A stretch of DNA of 64,000 nucleotides. Source: Nitrosomonadales bacterium. Its GTDB lineage: Bacteria; Pseudomonadota; Gammaproteobacteria; Burkholderiales; Gallionellaceae. A model generated the notes under the pieces. That model was not told the origin of the DNA. It did not search any database and saw only the letters and a program-made list of their open reading frames with translations. A program made the translations under genes and the position numbers. Positions 1-10,532 of the stretch are shown one piece after another. Within the stretch, counting starts at the first letter, position 1; each line of letters opens with the position of its first letter. The stretch lies in contig JACRED010000039.1 of assembly GCA_016218415.1 (NCBI GenBank), forward strand, positions 1-64,000. Reading direction: 5' to 3'.

Positions 1-1
1 C

Positions 2-325
2 CAGCGGGCGACCAGCACCGCAGTGCTGGCCACCGAACAGGGCAGCAAGGCGGTGCAGGCCGGGGTGAAACAAACCGCCGAGACCGGCGAATCTATCCGC
101 CTGCTGACCGACAGCATCGCGGAAGCGGCGCAGGCGGCGACCCAGATTGCAGCTTCCAGCCAGCAGCAGATGGTGGGCATGGATCAGGTGGCGCTGGCGA
201 TGGAGAATATCAAGCAGGCCAGCGTGCAGAACGTGGCCGGCACCAAACAGGCCGAGGTCGCCGCGCAGAATCTGCATCAGCTTGGGCAGAAACTGAGTGA
301 CATGATCGGGGGCAAGGCCGCATGA
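2..325 (+). CDS. Methyl-accepting chemotaxis protein, C-terminal fragment
   Basis: The reading frame is open from the left edge and ends at a TGA, so only about the last 107 residues are visible. The Ala/Gln/Ser-rich heptad pattern, with stretches such as QIAASSQQQ and QNVAGTKQAE, is that of the C-terminal (N-bundle and methylation) helix of an MCP signalling domain. It would be a chemoreceptor feeding the CheA encoded 134 bases downstream, and it shares strand with the che operon. The sensor domain and the CheW/CheA-binding hairpin lie outside the window, so the stimulus and membrane topology cannot be judged. Confidence 0.85.
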   Translation, partial: QRATSTAVLATEQGSKAVQAGVKQTAETGESIRLLTDSIAEAAQAATQIAASSQQQMVGMDQVALAMENIKQASVQNVAGTKQAEVAAQNLHQLGQKLSDMIGGKAA

Positions 326-360
326 ACCCAAATTATTCATTAGCGAGAATTACCGTTGCA

Positions 361-408
361 GGAGCGGGCCATGCCCGCGACCAAGCGGCTCGCGGGAATG
401 ACCCGCTC
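361..408. repeat. REP-like palindromic repeat upstream of cheA
   Basis: Interrupted GC-rich palindrome: GGAGCGGGCCATGCCCGCGA at the left and a related CTCGCGGGAATGACCCGCTC at the right. It fills part of the gap between the MCP and cheA genes. It looks like an extragenic palindrome of the type dispersed in many proteobacteria; it could alter mRNA stability between the two genes. Confidence 0.55.
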
Positions 409-459
409 ATACAAACGGCCCGCTTAACCTGAAAATGGTTCGCAGACACAAAAAACATC

Positions 460-2823
460 ATGGCCAACAAGAACGATGACTTCCTGAAAAAACTGCTCGC
501 GACCTTCCGGATCGAGGCGGACGAACATCTCAAGGCGATGTCGGCGGGGCTGATCGAACTGGAGAAAAATCCGGCGGCAGACCGGTATGCGGAAATCATC
601 GAGACTGTGTTTCGCGAGGCACACAGCCTTAAGGGCGCTGCACGAGCGGTAAACCTCAAGGAGGTTGAGTCGATATGCCAGCCGCTGGAGAGCGTGTTTG
701 CGGCATTGAAGAACCGGCAACTCAGCGTTTCCCCGCCATTGTTCGACCTCCTCTACCAGACCGTCGATGCCCTCGGCGGATTGCTTACCACGGATGCGGG
801 CACGCCGGAGTCGCGCCAAGCGATGCCTGCACTGCTGACCAGGCAGTTGGGTGATGCCTTGCTGGGGCGATTTACCCCATCCGGAGCAATGCAATCCATA
901 TTGCCGACGAAACAGGCCTCCTCTCCCCCGCTTCCCGGGATGCCAACTGAAACGGCAACAACAACTGAAACTGTTACTCCGCCCCCTGCTCCCGGCCTCT
1001 CATCTGAGACTGTCAGGGTCTCCACACAGAAACTGGACGCAGTGATGCGGCAGGTCGAGGAGCTGCTGTCACCTCGGCTAGCCTCGGCTCAACGCGCCAA
1101 GGAGTTGCGCGAGACCGCAGTCTCCTTCACAGCCTGGAGAAAACAGCGGGCACGTATACGGCCCGTGCTGCGGATGATGGAGCGTTATGTCGAGGGTGGA
1201 ATTAATGGCAGCGGTGCCGGGCCGGCAAAATTTCCGGAACAGGAGCTGCCGAAGCTGCTGGAGCATTGGGAAGCCGAACAACTGTTCATGAAAACAATTG
1301 AGGAGCGGCTGTTACGCTTGAGCAAATTCGCCGCGCACGACTGGCGCACTCTAGCAGGTATGACAGACGGACTGCTGCATGATGTAAAGGAGATGCATCT
1401 GCTGCCATTTTCTTCGCTGCTCGAAATTCTTCCGCGTTCCATCCGCGATTTGGCGCGCGATCAGGGCAAGCAGATAGAACTGGCGATCCGGGGCGGAGAG
1501 ATTGAAATCGACCGGCGTATTCTGGAAGAGATGAAAGCCCCGTTGATACACCTGATGCGGAATTGCGTCGATCACGGCATCGAACATCCCGCCATCCGGC
1601 AAGACAAAGGCAAGCTGCCGCAAGGAAGCATCACCGTTTCAATCACGCAAAAAGACAGTGGCAAAATCGAGATTCTGGTTGCCGATGACGGGGCTGGCAT
1701 AGACACTGCCAAGCTGAAAGCGGCAGCGCTCAAGCTCAATCTGGTTTCTGCGGGTGAGGCGGAAAAACTGAGCGAGCAAGAGGCGCAGGGGCTCGCTTTC
1801 CAGTCGGGCATTTCCACCAGCCAGATCATCACAGATATTTCGGGTCGCGGCCTCGGACTCGCCATCGTGCGGGAAAAAGTCGAGCGGCTGGGCGGAGTCA
1901 TCGCGTTTGAGTCACGTCACGGTGGCGATATGCAAAATACCGGGACCTCCTTCCGTATTACACTGCCATTGATGATGGCCACCTTACGCGGTGTGCTGGT
2001 TCGCGCCGGTGAACATTGTTTCGCCATCCCCGCGCTCAGCGTCGAGCGGGTGACGCGGGTGGAACAGCAGGACATCCTGACGGTGGAAAACCGCTCAACG
2101 ATTTCGCTGGACGGGCAGGCGATTGCGCTGGCCGGTCTCAGCGAGGCTCTGGAATTACCGAATCTGGCTTCGCCCGATCGCCGGGTAGCGGGCAAGGCGC
2201 CGACACAGGTCTCAATAGTCGTTCTCGGCATCGCCCAGCAGCGTGTCGCCTTCCGCGTTGACGAAATCCTTGGTGAGCAGGAGGTGCTGGTCAAGACACT
2301 GGGGCGGCAACTCGCGCGCGTGCGCAACATCGCGGGCGCGAGCGTGCTGGGAACCGGACAGGTGGTAGCGGTGCTCAATGTATCCGACCTGCTGAAGTCC
2401 GCCGTGAAGCGGGCGGCAGCGCCAGCACCTGATGCCGCCAAAAAAACCGGAGATACGGCAATGCGTTCCATCATGGTGGCAGAAGATTCGATCACCTCCA
2501 GGGCGCTGCTCAAGAATATCCTGGAATCAGCCGGTTACCGTGTCACCACCGCGGTGGACGGGGTGGATGCCTACACCACGCTCAAGACCGGCAAGTTCGA
2601 TCTGATCGTATCGGATGTGGAAATGCCGCGCATGGACGGTTTTGACCTCACCGCCAAGGTACGCGCGGACAAACAGCTTGCCGGGTTGCCGGTGGTGCTG
2701 GTGACGGCGCTGGAATCGCGCGAGCACCGCGAACGTGGCGTCGATGTCGGCGCGAATGCTTATATCGTGAAAAGCAGTTTCGATCAGAGTAATCTGCTGG
2801 AAGTTGTCCGGCAGTTGATTTGA
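460..2823 (+). CDS. cheA: Hybrid chemotaxis histidine kinase CheA with C-terminal receiver
   Basis: 787 residues. The N-terminal Hpt (P1) domain carries the phospho-accepting His at about residue 55 in AHSLKGAAR. A variable Pro/Thr linker (about 140-185) follows, then dimerisation and HATPase regions with an N-box (HLMRNCVDHGIEHP, about 365) and glycine boxes (DDGAGID, GRGLGLAIV). Next come a CheW-like P5 domain (about 505-650) and a receiver (about 668-787) with the acceptor Asp in LIVSDVEMPRMDG. No CheY-binding P2 domain is evident. CheA-REC hybrids are typical of WspE and ChpA-like systems rather than classic flagellar CheA. It should phosphorylate CheB next door and probably the receiver proteins downstream. 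No cheW or cheR is seen in the window; they may lie to the left. Confidence 0.93.
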   Translation: MANKNDDFLKKLLATFRIEADEHLKAMSAGLIELEKNPAADRYAEIIETVFREAHSLKGAARAVNLKEVESICQPLESVFAALKNRQLSVSPPLFDLLYQTVDALGGLLTTDAGTPESRQAMPALLTRQLGDALLGRFTPSGAMQSILPTKQASSPPLPGMPTETATTTETVTPPPAPGLSSETVRVSTQKLDAVMRQVEELLSPRLASAQRAKELRETAVSFTAWRKQRARIRPVLRMMERYVEGGINGSGAGPAKFPEQELPKLLEHWEAEQLFMKTIEERLLRLSKFAAHDWRTLAGMTDGLLHDVKEMHLLPFSSLLEILPRSIRDLARDQGKQIELAIRGGEIEIDRRILEEMKAPLIHLMRNCVDHGIEHPAIRQDKGKLPQGSITVSITQKDSGKIEILVADDGAGIDTAKLKAAALKLNLVSAGEAEKLSEQEAQGLAFQSGISTSQIITDISGRGLGLAIVREKVERLGGVIAFESRHGGDMQNTGTSFRITLPLMMATLRGVLVRAGEHCFAIPALSVERVTRVEQQDILTVENRSTISLDGQAIALAGLSEALELPNLASPDRRVAGKAPTQVSIVVLGIAQQRVAFRVDEILGEQEVLVKTLGRQLARVRNIAGASVLGTGQVVAVLNVSDLLKSAVKRAAAPAPDAAKKTGDTAMRSIMVAEDSITSRALLKNILESAGYRVTTAVDGVDAYTTLKTGKFDLIVSDVEMPRMDGFDLTAKVRADKQLAGLPVVLVTALESREHRERGVDVGANAYIVKSSFDQSNLLEVVRQLI

Positions 2824-2832
2824 TTGAAAGCT

Positions 2833-2860
2833 GCAGGGGCACGGCAAGCCTTACCCCTGC
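2833..2860. repeat. GC-rich palindrome, family A, copy 1
   Basis: An imperfect hairpin beginning GCAGGGGCACGGC and ending CCCCTGC, between cheA and cheB. Closely related copies lie at 8851-8878 (inside a gene) and 10431-10455. Without a T-tract it is not a canonical terminator. Confidence 0.6.
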
Positions 2861-2896
2861 TTGATATTTCGGAAACTTTAACGGGGGAGTATTCCT

Positions 2897-3982
2897 TTGA
2901 TCAAAGTCCTGGTGGTGGAAGATTCCGCCGTGGTGCGCGAGCTTCTCGTCCATATTCTCAGCTCGGATCCCGGCATCCGGATAGTCGGCACGGCCAATGA
3001 CGGCGAATCGGCCATCGATGCCGCGCAGCGCCTGCGACCGGACGTCATCACGATGGATATCCACATGCCGAAGATGGACGGGCTGGAAGCAACGCGCCGG
3101 ATTATGGAAGTGCACCCGGTACCCATCGTCATCGTAAGCGGGAGTTCCGATCCGGATGATGTGGCAATGACCTTCCGCGCCACGGAAGCGGGCGCTGTGG
3201 CCTTCCTGCGCAAGCCACCCGGGATCGGCCACCCGGAACACGAGATTACGGCGAGGGAGCTGACGCAGACGGTCGGATTGATGTCCGAGATCAAGGTAGT
3301 GCGGCGCTGGCCACAGATGCGGCGCGAAACGGCAGCTGCACGTCCGCCGGAAATTATCCCGATACGCACGCCGGTGAAAGTCGGCGTGGTCGCCCTCGGC
3401 GCATCAACCGGCGGCCCGCCCGCGTTACAGACCATACTGGCCGGGCTGCCTGGGGATTTCCCCGCGCCGGTACTGATCGTCCAGCATATGGCGAGTGGCT
3501 TCGTCCACGGGTTTGCCGAATGGCTGGGGCAATCGTCTGCGCTGCCCGTCCGGCTTGCCGCGCACGGCGAAACCATTTTGCCCGGCCACGTTTATATCGC
3601 GCCCGACGAATTCCAGATGAAGGTGGAGCGCGGCGGAAAAATCACGCTCAGCAAGGACGCGCCGGAAAGCAGCTTGCGCCCCTCGGTCTCTTACCTGTTC
3701 CGCTCGCTGGTCGAATCTTACGGCGGCGAAGCCGTGGCCATCCTGCTGACCGGCATGGGGCGCGACGGCGCAGAGGAACTGAAACTGCTGCGGGACAGGG
3801 GCGCGGTCACCATCGCGCAGGACAAGGAAAGCTCCGTGGTGCACGGCATGCCGGGCGAGGCGATCAAGCTGGATGCGGCGACGCTTATTCTTGCGCCGGA
3901 CAAGATTGCCGCAGTGCTGGCAGGTTTGGCAAATAATCCAGCGGGTTTGGCAAATAATAGAGACAAGAAGGAAAACCAGTGA
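2897..3982 (+). CDS. cheB: Chemotaxis protein-glutamate methylesterase CheB
   Basis: 361 residues. A receiver domain (about 1-120, acceptor Asp in [13 protein letters not shown]) is joined by a linker to the methylesterase domain (about 160-345). That domain shows the catalytic Ser in GASTGGP, the His in IVQHMASGF and the Asp in [11 protein letters not shown]. It removes methyl groups from (and may deamidate) MCP glutamates, which resets receptor sensitivity. The start is TTG, chosen because GGGGGAG lies 7 bases upstream and because the receiver begins immediately (IKVLVVEDS). The extreme C-terminus has a short direct repeat (AGLANN twice). The stop TGA overlaps the next ATG by one base, indicating translational coupling. 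Confidence 0.93.
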   Translation: MIKVLVVEDSAVVRELLVHILSSDPGIRIVGTANDGESAIDAAQRLRPDVITMDIHMPKMDGLEATRRIMEVHPVPIVIVSGSSDPDDVAMTFRATEAGAVAFLRKPPGIGHPEHEITARELTQTVGLMSEIKVVRRWPQMRRETAAARPPEIIPIRTPVKVGVVALGASTGGPPALQTILAGLPGDFPAPVLIVQHMASGFVHGFAEWLGQSSALPVRLAAHGETILPGHVYIAPDEFQMKVERGGKITLSKDAPESSLRPSVSYLFRSLVESYGGEAVAILLTGMGRDGAEELKLLRDRGAVTIAQDKESSVVHGMPGEAIKLDAATLILAPDKIAAVLAGLANNPAGLANNRDKKENQ

Positions 3983-6900
3983 TGAAATCCAAAACGAACA
4001 AGAACAACAGCCTCAGCATTCTCATCGCCGAAGACAGCCGCACCCAGGCCGAACAGCTCGCCTTCCTGCTTGAAGAACACGGCTACCGGGTGACTGTTGC
4101 GGGCAATGGAAAGCAGGCTTTGCTGGCAGCTCAGGCACTCCCCCCCACTCTGGTCATCAGCGACATCGTGATGCCGGAGATGAATGGCTACGAATTGTGC
4201 AAGGCGATCAAATCCGACGAAAAGCTGAAGGACATCCCTGTCATTCTGGTCACCACGCTTTCCGATCCCCAGGACGTGATTCGCGGGCTGGAGTGCGGCG
4301 CGGACAATTTCATCCGCAAACCGTATGACGAACGCTATCTGCTGTCGCGCATCAATTATCTGCTGATGAACCTTGATATGCGCAAGGAACACAAGATGCA
4401 GGTGGGAGTGGAAATCAATCTCGGCGGCCAGAAATACTTTATCAACTCGGAGCGGCAGCAAATCCTGGATCTGTTAATTTCGACTTACGAACAGGCGGTT
4501 CATATCAACAATGAGCTCAAGCTGCGCGAAACGGAACTGGAATATTCCAACCGGGTGTTGAACGGGTTTGGTCACATCGTGGCAGGCCTTAATCATGCGG
4601 TTTCCGAACGCGAGGTGGCGGAAACGGCGCTGGAACGCGCCTTGGAGTTGCCCGGAATCCAGGCCGGCTGGATATCCCTGTGGGAAGAAGAGTCCGGTTT
4701 CCGGCTCGTCGCCGCGCGCAATTTGCCGCCCGCCTTGCTGCGTGAAGGAGCAATGGATGGCTTGTGCGAGTGTCGGCGCCTCTTTCTTGCGGGAGAGCTG
4801 GATCATGCCAGCAACATCTTGGAATGCGAACGACTGAAAGCAGCCAAAGGCGACACGCGCGGCTTGCACTACCATGCCAGTGTGCCGTTATGGGCCGGCA
4901 ACCGGGGCATGGGCGTCATGAATCTGGTCGGTTCGGAGCAGGGCCTGTTCGACGAAGCGGAGTTGCGGATGCTGTATGTCGTCGGCAACCAGGTGGCGGT
5001 GGCGCTGGAACGCGCCAGGCTGCACGAACATCTGGAACAGTTGGTCGAGGAGCGAACCGCCTCGCTGACTGCTGAAGTGGTGGAGCGCAAGCGTATCCAG
5101 GAAGAACAGGCGCGGCTGGTTGCGATCATCGAGGCCACACCGGATTTCGTGGCCACCGGAGAAACCGACGGCCATGTGCGCTATATAAACCAGGCGGGAC
5201 TACGGATGATCGGATATGGACCTGAACAGGACATTTCCAGGCTGAATGTGGGTGCAGGCCATCCGGATTGGGCGCTCAAGCTGGTACGTGAAACGGGCAT
5301 CCCGCACGCCATCAAGCACGGAATTTGGAGTGGGGAAACAGCCTTCCTGCAACCGGACGGGAGTGAATTACCTTTATTGCAGGTCATCATCGCCCACAAG
5401 AGACCGGACGGATCGGTGGAGTACCTGTCCACCATTGCACGCGACATCACCCAGCGTAAGGAAAACGAAGCCAGGATCGCGCGCCTCAACCGGATTTACA
5501 GCGTGCTCAGCGGCATCAACACTACGATTGTGCGCGCCCGCGCGCAGGATGAACTGTTCGGGGAAGCCTGCCGCATCGCGATTGAGCATGGCAGGTTTGT
5601 TTTTGCGTGGATAGGCAAGTTTGATGCAGACAGCCAGCAGGTGACACCCGTCGCCCAGGCAGGCCGTGACGACGGTTATCTGGCGCAAATCAATTTGACT
5701 TCCCGCGCGAATATGCCGGGAAGTTGCGCGTTAACCGCACAGGCGCTGACCGAGGCGAAACCAGTGGTCTGCAATGACATCGCCGGCGACGAGCGCATGG
5801 CAGCTTTGCGCAACCCAGCATTGAGCCGTGGTTATCGTTCAGTGGTAGTGCTTCCGATCATGCTGGAGCGCAAACCGGTCGGCGTGTTCGTGCTCTACGC
5901 CTCGGAAGCGGATGCATTCGATGATGAAGAAATGCGGTTGCTGATTGAGATGTCCGGAGACATCAGCTTTGCGCTGGACAATTTCGCCCACGAAGCGAGA
6001 CGCGAGCAGGCCGAGAACGAAGCCAGTGTGCTGACGCAACGGCTCACGCTGGCCACCAATGCCGCAGTCATCGGCATCTGGGACTGGCACCTGAAAGAGG
6101 ATTACTGGTATGCCTCGCCCACTTATTTCACGATGCTGGGTTATGAACCCGAAGAGGGCATGCTTGACCGATCGGTCTGGCTTAAACGCATGCACCCGGA
6201 AGATCGCGATGCAGCTGCGGAAAAAATCCGAGCCGCGCTTGCCGGAAGCGAAGCACCTTTCCAGTATGAAGTACGGATACTCCATGCAAACGGATCCTAC
6301 CGCTGGATCAACACGATAGGGCGTATAGCCGAACACGACGAAAACGGCAAGGCGAGCCGTATACTCGGCGTGCGTCTGGACATCACCGAACGCAAGCTTG
6401 CGGAAGAGTCGTTGAGCAAGCTCTCGCTGGCTGTGGAACAGAGCCCCAGTTCCATCGTCATCACCGACCTCGATGCGAATATCGAGTATGCCAACGAAGC
6501 GTTCGTCAAGGCGACCGGCTACAGCCTGAGCGAGGCCATCGGACAGAACCCGCGCATCCTGCATTCCGGGAAGACCCCCAAGGAAACCTACGCCGACATG
6601 TGGACGCACCTGCTGCGCGGCGAGAAGTGGCAAGGCGAATTCATCAACCGGCGCAAGGACGGCAACGAATATATCGAATCGGTGCTGGTCTCGCCGGTGC
6701 GCCAGACCAACGGCAACGTGACACACTACCTGGCGATCAAGGAAGACATCACGCAGCGCAAGCAGATGGAACTGGAACTGAGGGAAAACGAAGCGCGCTA
6801 CAGGCGCATCACAGCGGGACTCACGGATTACCAGTATACGGTGCACATCGAAAACGGGCGTCCCATCGAAACCACACAAAGTCCGGCCTGCTTGACGGTG

Positions 6901-9216
6901 ACCGGATACACGGTGGAGGAGTTTTCCGCCAACCCTCATCTGTGGATTGATATGGTCGTGCCGGAAGATCGCGAACGGGTCCTGAAGCACGTGCAGCAGA
7001 TTCTGTCCGGCAACGATGTTCCTCCCATCGAACATCGCATTGCCCGGAAAAACGGAGAATTGCGCTGGATAAGCGACACAACCATTCTGTTCAGGGATGC
7101 ATCCGGAAAAGTGCTGTCTTACGACGGGGTAATCAAGGACATCACCGAACGCAAACTGGCGGAAGAAGCGGTGCGCCAGCTCAATGAAAAGCTGGAAGCC
7201 AAAGTGGAGGAGCGCACCGCCGAACTGGAACAGGCCCGCCGCAACGCCGAGCTGGCCAACCAGGCCAAATCGGAGTTCCTCGCCGCGATGAGCCACGAGA
7301 TACGCACCCCGATGAACGGCGTGATCGGCATGGTAGATGTGCTGCAACAAAGCAGTCTCAACCCCAAGCAGATGGAGATGGCCAACATCATTCACGATTC
7401 GGCGTATTCCCTGCTGACCGTGATCGACGACATCCTCGATTTCTCCAAGATCGAGGCCGGCAAGCTGCAGGTTGAAAACTTGCCCATGGATATCGCCGAC
7501 GTGGTCGAGGGAGTGTGCGAAACACTGGATCATTTCGCCCTGAAAAAACAGGTGGAGCTGACCCTGTTCACCGATCCGCTCCTGCCTGCGCAAGTTATGG
7601 GCGACCCCGGGCGGCTGCGCCAGGTACTGGTCAACCTGGCGAACAACGCCATCAAATTTTCCAGCAGGCAGGACCGGCAGGCGCGGGTATCGGTGCGCGC
7701 CACGCGCAAATTCGATCGCGAACCGGAAAAAATGATCGTGGAATTCCGCGTATCCGACAACGGCATCGGCATGGATGCGGCGACACAGGCAAAACTATTC
7801 ACCCCCTTCACCCAGGCCGACACCTCCACCACCCGAAACTTCGGCGGAAGCGGGCTGGGGCTGGCCATCTGCCGCCAGCTGGTGGACATGATGGGCGGCG
7901 ATATTTCGCTGCAAAGCGAACCGGACCGGGGTGCGGTGTTCACCGTGCGCCTGCCGTTCGATCTGCCGGCGCAAACACCGCAAGTCGAAGCGCAGCCGTC
8001 CCCGGTTGCCGGTCTGCGCTGCCTGGTAGTGGGCGGCGCGGATAGCTTGGCCGCAGACATGGCCGCTTATCTCGCGCATGACGGCGCGCTGGCCGATCGC
8101 GTGGCGAACAGGGATGCCGCCAGGCAATGGATCGCCAACCTGCCGTCGGGATTGTGCGTCGTGGTCATCGATAACCTCGGCATCCGGTCTCAGCCTGAAG
8201 AGTTGCGCACCGCCGCAAGCGCCCCTCCCGAAGCGGATGTTCGTTTCTTAATCATCGGGCGAGGCAAGCGCAGGCAGTGCCGGATTGAAGCGGCTGATCA
8301 GGTTTCCCTTGATGCCGAGGTCATGCACCGCAAGGCGTTCCTGGAAGCGGTGGCGATTGCTGCAGGGCGGATCGACAAGCAGAATATGGGAGGCCTCCTG
8401 TCCAGCGGCACCGGGAAAATACCCGTGCCACCGTCGCGCGATGAGGCACGACTACAGGGCAGGCTGATCCTGATCGCCGAAGACAACGAGATCAACCAGA
8501 AAGTCGTCCAGCAGCAACTCTCGCTGCTCGGACAGACTGCCGACATTGTCGACAACGGACGCGAGGCGCTGAAGCTATGGCGCAGCGGCGATTACGGCCT
8601 CCTGATGACCGACCTGCACATGCCGGAGATGGATGGTTACGAATTGACCAGGACCATACGCGCCGCCGAAACCGGCAAGACGCATATGCCGATCATTGCC
8701 TTTACCGCCAACGCCCTCAAGGGCGAGGCCGAACACTGCCGCGAAGTCGGCATGGACGATTATCTGAGCAAGCCGGTGCAACTGGCCAACCTGAAAGCGA
8801 TGCTGGAAAAATGGCTGCCGGTGACGGGTGAGGCCGGCGAGCGCCAAACGGCAGGGGCACGGCGCGGCGCGCCCCTGCTGCCCATCCCGGTGGATGTGAA
8901 CGTGCTCAAGGCCCTGGTAGGCAACGACGAGGCGGTCATACGCGACTTCCTGCGCGACTTCCGCAACAGTGCCGCAAGGGTAACAATCGAGCTGCGTTCC
9001 GCCTGCGCACAGGGCAATGCGGCGGCAGCCGGTGCGGCGGCGCATAAACTCAAATCGTCTTCCCGCTCGGTAGGTGCACTGACACTGGGCGAGTTGTGCG
9101 CTGCAATGGAACAGGCCGGCAAGGCGGGCGATGGCAAAGCGCTGACGGCGTTGCTGCCCAGGTTCGAGCAAGAGATGTCCAATGTTGAATCTTTCCTTGA
9201 GGAGTATTCGTTATGA
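3982..9216 (+). CDS. Giant hybrid sensor histidine kinase (REC-GAF-PAS-GAF-PAS3-HisKA-HATPase-pseudoREC-REC-Hpt)
   Basis: 1744 residues from the ATG at 3982; a GTG one codon earlier is possible. Order: receiver (about 12-130, Asp in [12 protein letters not shown]), GAF (about 195-355), PAS (about 375-490), GAF (about 505-670), three PAS (about 690-1065), HisKA with His in [11 protein letters not shown] (about 1108), HATPase ([15 protein letters not shown]), a degenerate receiver-like domain (about 1347-1470), a full receiver (about 1495-1610, Asp in [13 protein letters not shown]) and an Hpt domain (His in [10 protein letters not shown], about 1687). There are no membrane segments, so it is cytoplasmic. 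Its own N-terminal receiver suggests input from CheA, and the receiver-Hpt tail could pass phosphate to the REC-EAL protein encoded next. A palindromic repeat lies in frame between the last receiver and Hpt. Confidence 0.9.
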   Translation: MKSKTNKNNSLSILIAEDSRTQAEQLAFLLEEHGYRVTVAGNGKQALLAAQALPPTLVISDIVMPEMNGYELCKAIKSDEKLKDIPVILVTTLSDPQDVIRGLECGADNFIRKPYDERYLLSRINYLLMNLDMRKEHKMQVGVEINLGGQKYFINSERQQILDLLISTYEQAVHINNELKLRETELEYSNRVLNGFGHIVAGLNHAVSEREVAETALERALELPGIQAGWISLWEEESGFRLVAARNLPPALLREGAMDGLCECRRLFLAGELDHASNILECERLKAAKGDTRGLHYHASVPLWAGNRGMGVMNLVGSEQGLFDEAELRMLYVVGNQVAVALERARLHEHLEQLVEERTASLTAEVVERKRIQEEQARLVAIIEATPDFVATGETDGHVRYINQAGLRMIGYGPEQDISRLNVGAGHPDWALKLVRETGIPHAIKHGIWSGETAFLQPDGSELPLLQVIIAHKRPDGSVEYLSTIARDITQRKENEARIARLNRIYSVLSGINTTIVRARAQDELFGEACRIAIEHGRFVFAWIGKFDADSQQVTPVAQAGRDDGYLAQINLTSRANMPGSCALTAQALTEAKPVVCNDIAGDERMAALRNPALSRGYRSVVVLPIMLERKPVGVFVLYASEADAFDDEEMRLLIEMSGDISFALDNFAHEARREQAENEASVLTQRLTLATNAAVIGIWDWHLKEDYWYASPTYFTMLGYEPEEGMLDRSVWLKRMHPEDRDAAAEKIRAALAGSEAPFQYEVRILHANGSYRWINTIGRIAEHDENGKASRILGVRLDITERKLAEESLSKLSLAVEQSPSSIVITDLDANIEYANEAFVKATGYSLSEAIGQNPRILHSGKTPKETYADMWTHLLRGEKWQGEFINRRKDGNEYIESVLVSPVRQTNGNVTHYLAIKEDITQRKQMELELRENEARYRRITAGLTDYQYTVHIENGRPIETTQSPACLTVTGYTVEEFSANPHLWIDMVVPEDRERVLKHVQQILSGNDVPPIEHRIARKNGELRWISDTTILFRDASGKVLSYDGVIKDITERKLAEEAVRQLNEKLEAKVEERTAELEQARRNAELANQAKSEFLAAMSHEIRTPMNGVIGMVDVLQQSSLNPKQMEMANIIHDSAYSLLTVIDDILDFSKIEAGKLQVENLPMDIADVVEGVCETLDHFALKKQVELTLFTDPLLPAQVMGDPGRLRQVLVNLANNAIKFSSRQDRQARVSVRATRKFDREPEKMIVEFRVSDNGIGMDAATQAKLFTPFTQADTSTTRNFGGSGLGLAICRQLVDMMGGDISLQSEPDRGAVFTVRLPFDLPAQTPQVEAQPSPVAGLRCLVVGGADSLAADMAAYLAHDGALADRVANRDAARQWIANLPSGLCVVVIDNLGIRSQPEELRTAASAPPEADVRFLIIGRGKRRQCRIEAADQVSLDAEVMHRKAFLEAVAIAAGRIDKQNMGGLLSSGTGKIPVPPSRDEARLQGRLILIAEDNEINQKVVQQQLSLLGQTADIVDNGREALKLWRSGDYGLLMTDLHMPEMDGYELTRTIRAAETGKTHMPIIAFTANALKGEAEHCREVGMDDYLSKPVQLANLKAMLEKWLPVTGEAGERQTAGARRGAPLLPIPVDVNVLKALVGNDEAVIRDFLRDFRNSAARVTIELRSACAQGNAAAAGAAAHKLKSSSRSVGALTLGELCAAMEQAGKAGDGKALTALLPRFEQEMSNVESFLEEYSL
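8851..8878. repeat. GC-rich palindrome, family A, copy 2, inside the hybrid kinase gene
   Basis: A 28-base palindrome (GCAGGGGCAC to GTGCCCCTGC-like arm, GCGCCCCTGC) in the same family as 2833-2860 and 10431-10455. It is read through in frame and encodes part of the linker [12 protein letters not shown] between the receiver and Hpt domains. Confidence 0.65.
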
Positions 9217-10427
9217 CCACGCAAAACGTCAAAATCCTGGTGCTCGATGATGAGCCATTCATGCGCAGACTGCTCGTCCGTATACTGGACAATCTTGGCT
9301 ATATCACGGACTCCATCTGCGACAACGGTCACGCCGCGCTGGAATTGATCGACAGCCCGGACGATTGCCCCAACCTGATCCTGCTGGATATCAACATGCC
9401 GGTCATGGACGGGCTGGAATTCCTGCGCCGCCTGGTTGATCGGCGCTATTTCGGCAGCGTCATCCTGGTCAGCGGCGAGGACGAACGCATGAGGCAGGCT
9501 GCCGAAAAATTGGCCAAGGCGCACAAGATTACCGTGCTGGGTCATCTGCACAAACCGGTCTCGCCCGAGGGTCTGGCGAAGCTGATCGAAACATGGCAGC
9601 CCCCAAAACAATTGCTTCCCCGCGCCGCAAGAAAAATCTACGCCCCGGCGGAGATAAGCGCAGCCATCGCCAACGGCGAACTGGTCAATTATTACCAGCC
9701 CAAGGTGCGGATATCCGACGGTCACGTGGTGGGCGTGGAAACGCTGGTGCGCTGGCGTCATCCACAGGACGGCCTGATATTCCCGGACCAGTTCATCGGC
9801 ATCGCTGAAGTGAACGGACTGATAGACGATCTGACCCAGGTGGTACTGACCGACGCGCTCGCCCAGAACAAACTCTGGCAGGAAGCCGGGATCATGCTGC
9901 AGGTGGCCATCAACCTGTCGATGGACAGTCTGATCTCGCTGGATTTTATGGAGATGTTAGTCGGGGTGACGGCCCGGTCCGGGGTACCGCCCCAGATGGT
10001 GGAATTTGAAGTGACCGAAACCCGCCTGATGGAAGACTTGCGCACGCCGCTTGAGATGCTGTCCCGGCTGCGCCTGAAACGCTTCCGGCTATCGATAGAC
10101 GATTTCGGCATAGGCAATTCCACCCTGGCCCAGTTGCGCGATCTGCCGTTCGATGAACTCAAGATCGACCAGAGTTTCGTGCGTGGCGCATGGCACGACG
10201 AAAAACTGCGCGCGATGTTCGACTCCAGTCTCGGTCTGGCGAAACAACTGGGCATGGAAGCGGTGGCAGAAGGTGTGGAAGAGCAGGCCGATTGGGACTT
10301 TGTGCATAAATCGGAGTGCAATATCGCCCAGGGCTATTTCATCGCCAAGCCCATGCCCGCCGCCGACCTGCCCGCATGGATACAGTCCTGGCAAATGGAC
10401 TTCCCGGCTTCCAACAGACACCTTTAG
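9213..10427 (+). CDS. Response regulator with EAL c-di-GMP phosphodiesterase domain
   Basis: 404 residues. A receiver (about 1-130, acceptor Asp in [13 protein letters not shown]) precedes an EAL domain (about 148-395). The catalytic signature reads ETL instead of EAL ([11 protein letters not shown]), but the other expected residues are present: Asn in AINLS, Glu in FEVTE, the Asp pair in IDDFG, Lys in ELKIDQ, Glu in AEGVEE and Gln in AQGYF. The enzyme therefore looks active and would hydrolyse c-di-GMP to pGpG. The start overlaps the kinase stop as ATGA, so the two are coupled, and this protein is the likely output of the operon. It resembles RocR/PvrR-type regulators. Confidence 0.9.
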   Translation: MTTQNVKILVLDDEPFMRRLLVRILDNLGYITDSICDNGHAALELIDSPDDCPNLILLDINMPVMDGLEFLRRLVDRRYFGSVILVSGEDERMRQAAEKLAKAHKITVLGHLHKPVSPEGLAKLIETWQPPKQLLPRAARKIYAPAEISAAIANGELVNYYQPKVRISDGHVVGVETLVRWRHPQDGLIFPDQFIGIAEVNGLIDDLTQVVLTDALAQNKLWQEAGIMLQVAINLSMDSLISLDFMEMLVGVTARSGVPPQMVEFEVTETRLMEDLRTPLEMLSRLRLKRFRLSIDDFGIGNSTLAQLRDLPFDELKIDQSFVRGAWHDEKLRAMFDSSLGLAKQLGMEAVAEGVEEQADWDFVHKSECNIAQGYFIAKPMPAADLPAWIQSWQMDFPASNRHL

Positions 10428-10430
10428 CCA

Positions 10431-10455
10431 CGCAGGGGCACGGCGCGCCCCTGCG
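10431..10455. repeat. GC-rich palindrome, family A, copy 3
   Basis: A near-perfect hairpin, CGCAGGGGCAC then GCGCCCCTGCG, four bases after the REC-EAL stop codon. No U-tract follows, so if it ends or stabilises the transcript it does so as a REP-like structure. Confidence 0.6.
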
Positions 10456-10532
10456 TAACATCGCCCCCATTGAACTTATGATGGCGCTCCGCAACAAATG
10501 CGGGGTGTTTTGCTATCCTGTACACTGACCCG

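Noticed and set aside
5839-7593. A 584-codon minus-strand open frame within the hybrid kinase
   Set aside because: Antisense of PAS/GAF coding sequence, His/Phe/Gln-rich, without a ribosome binding site or domain.
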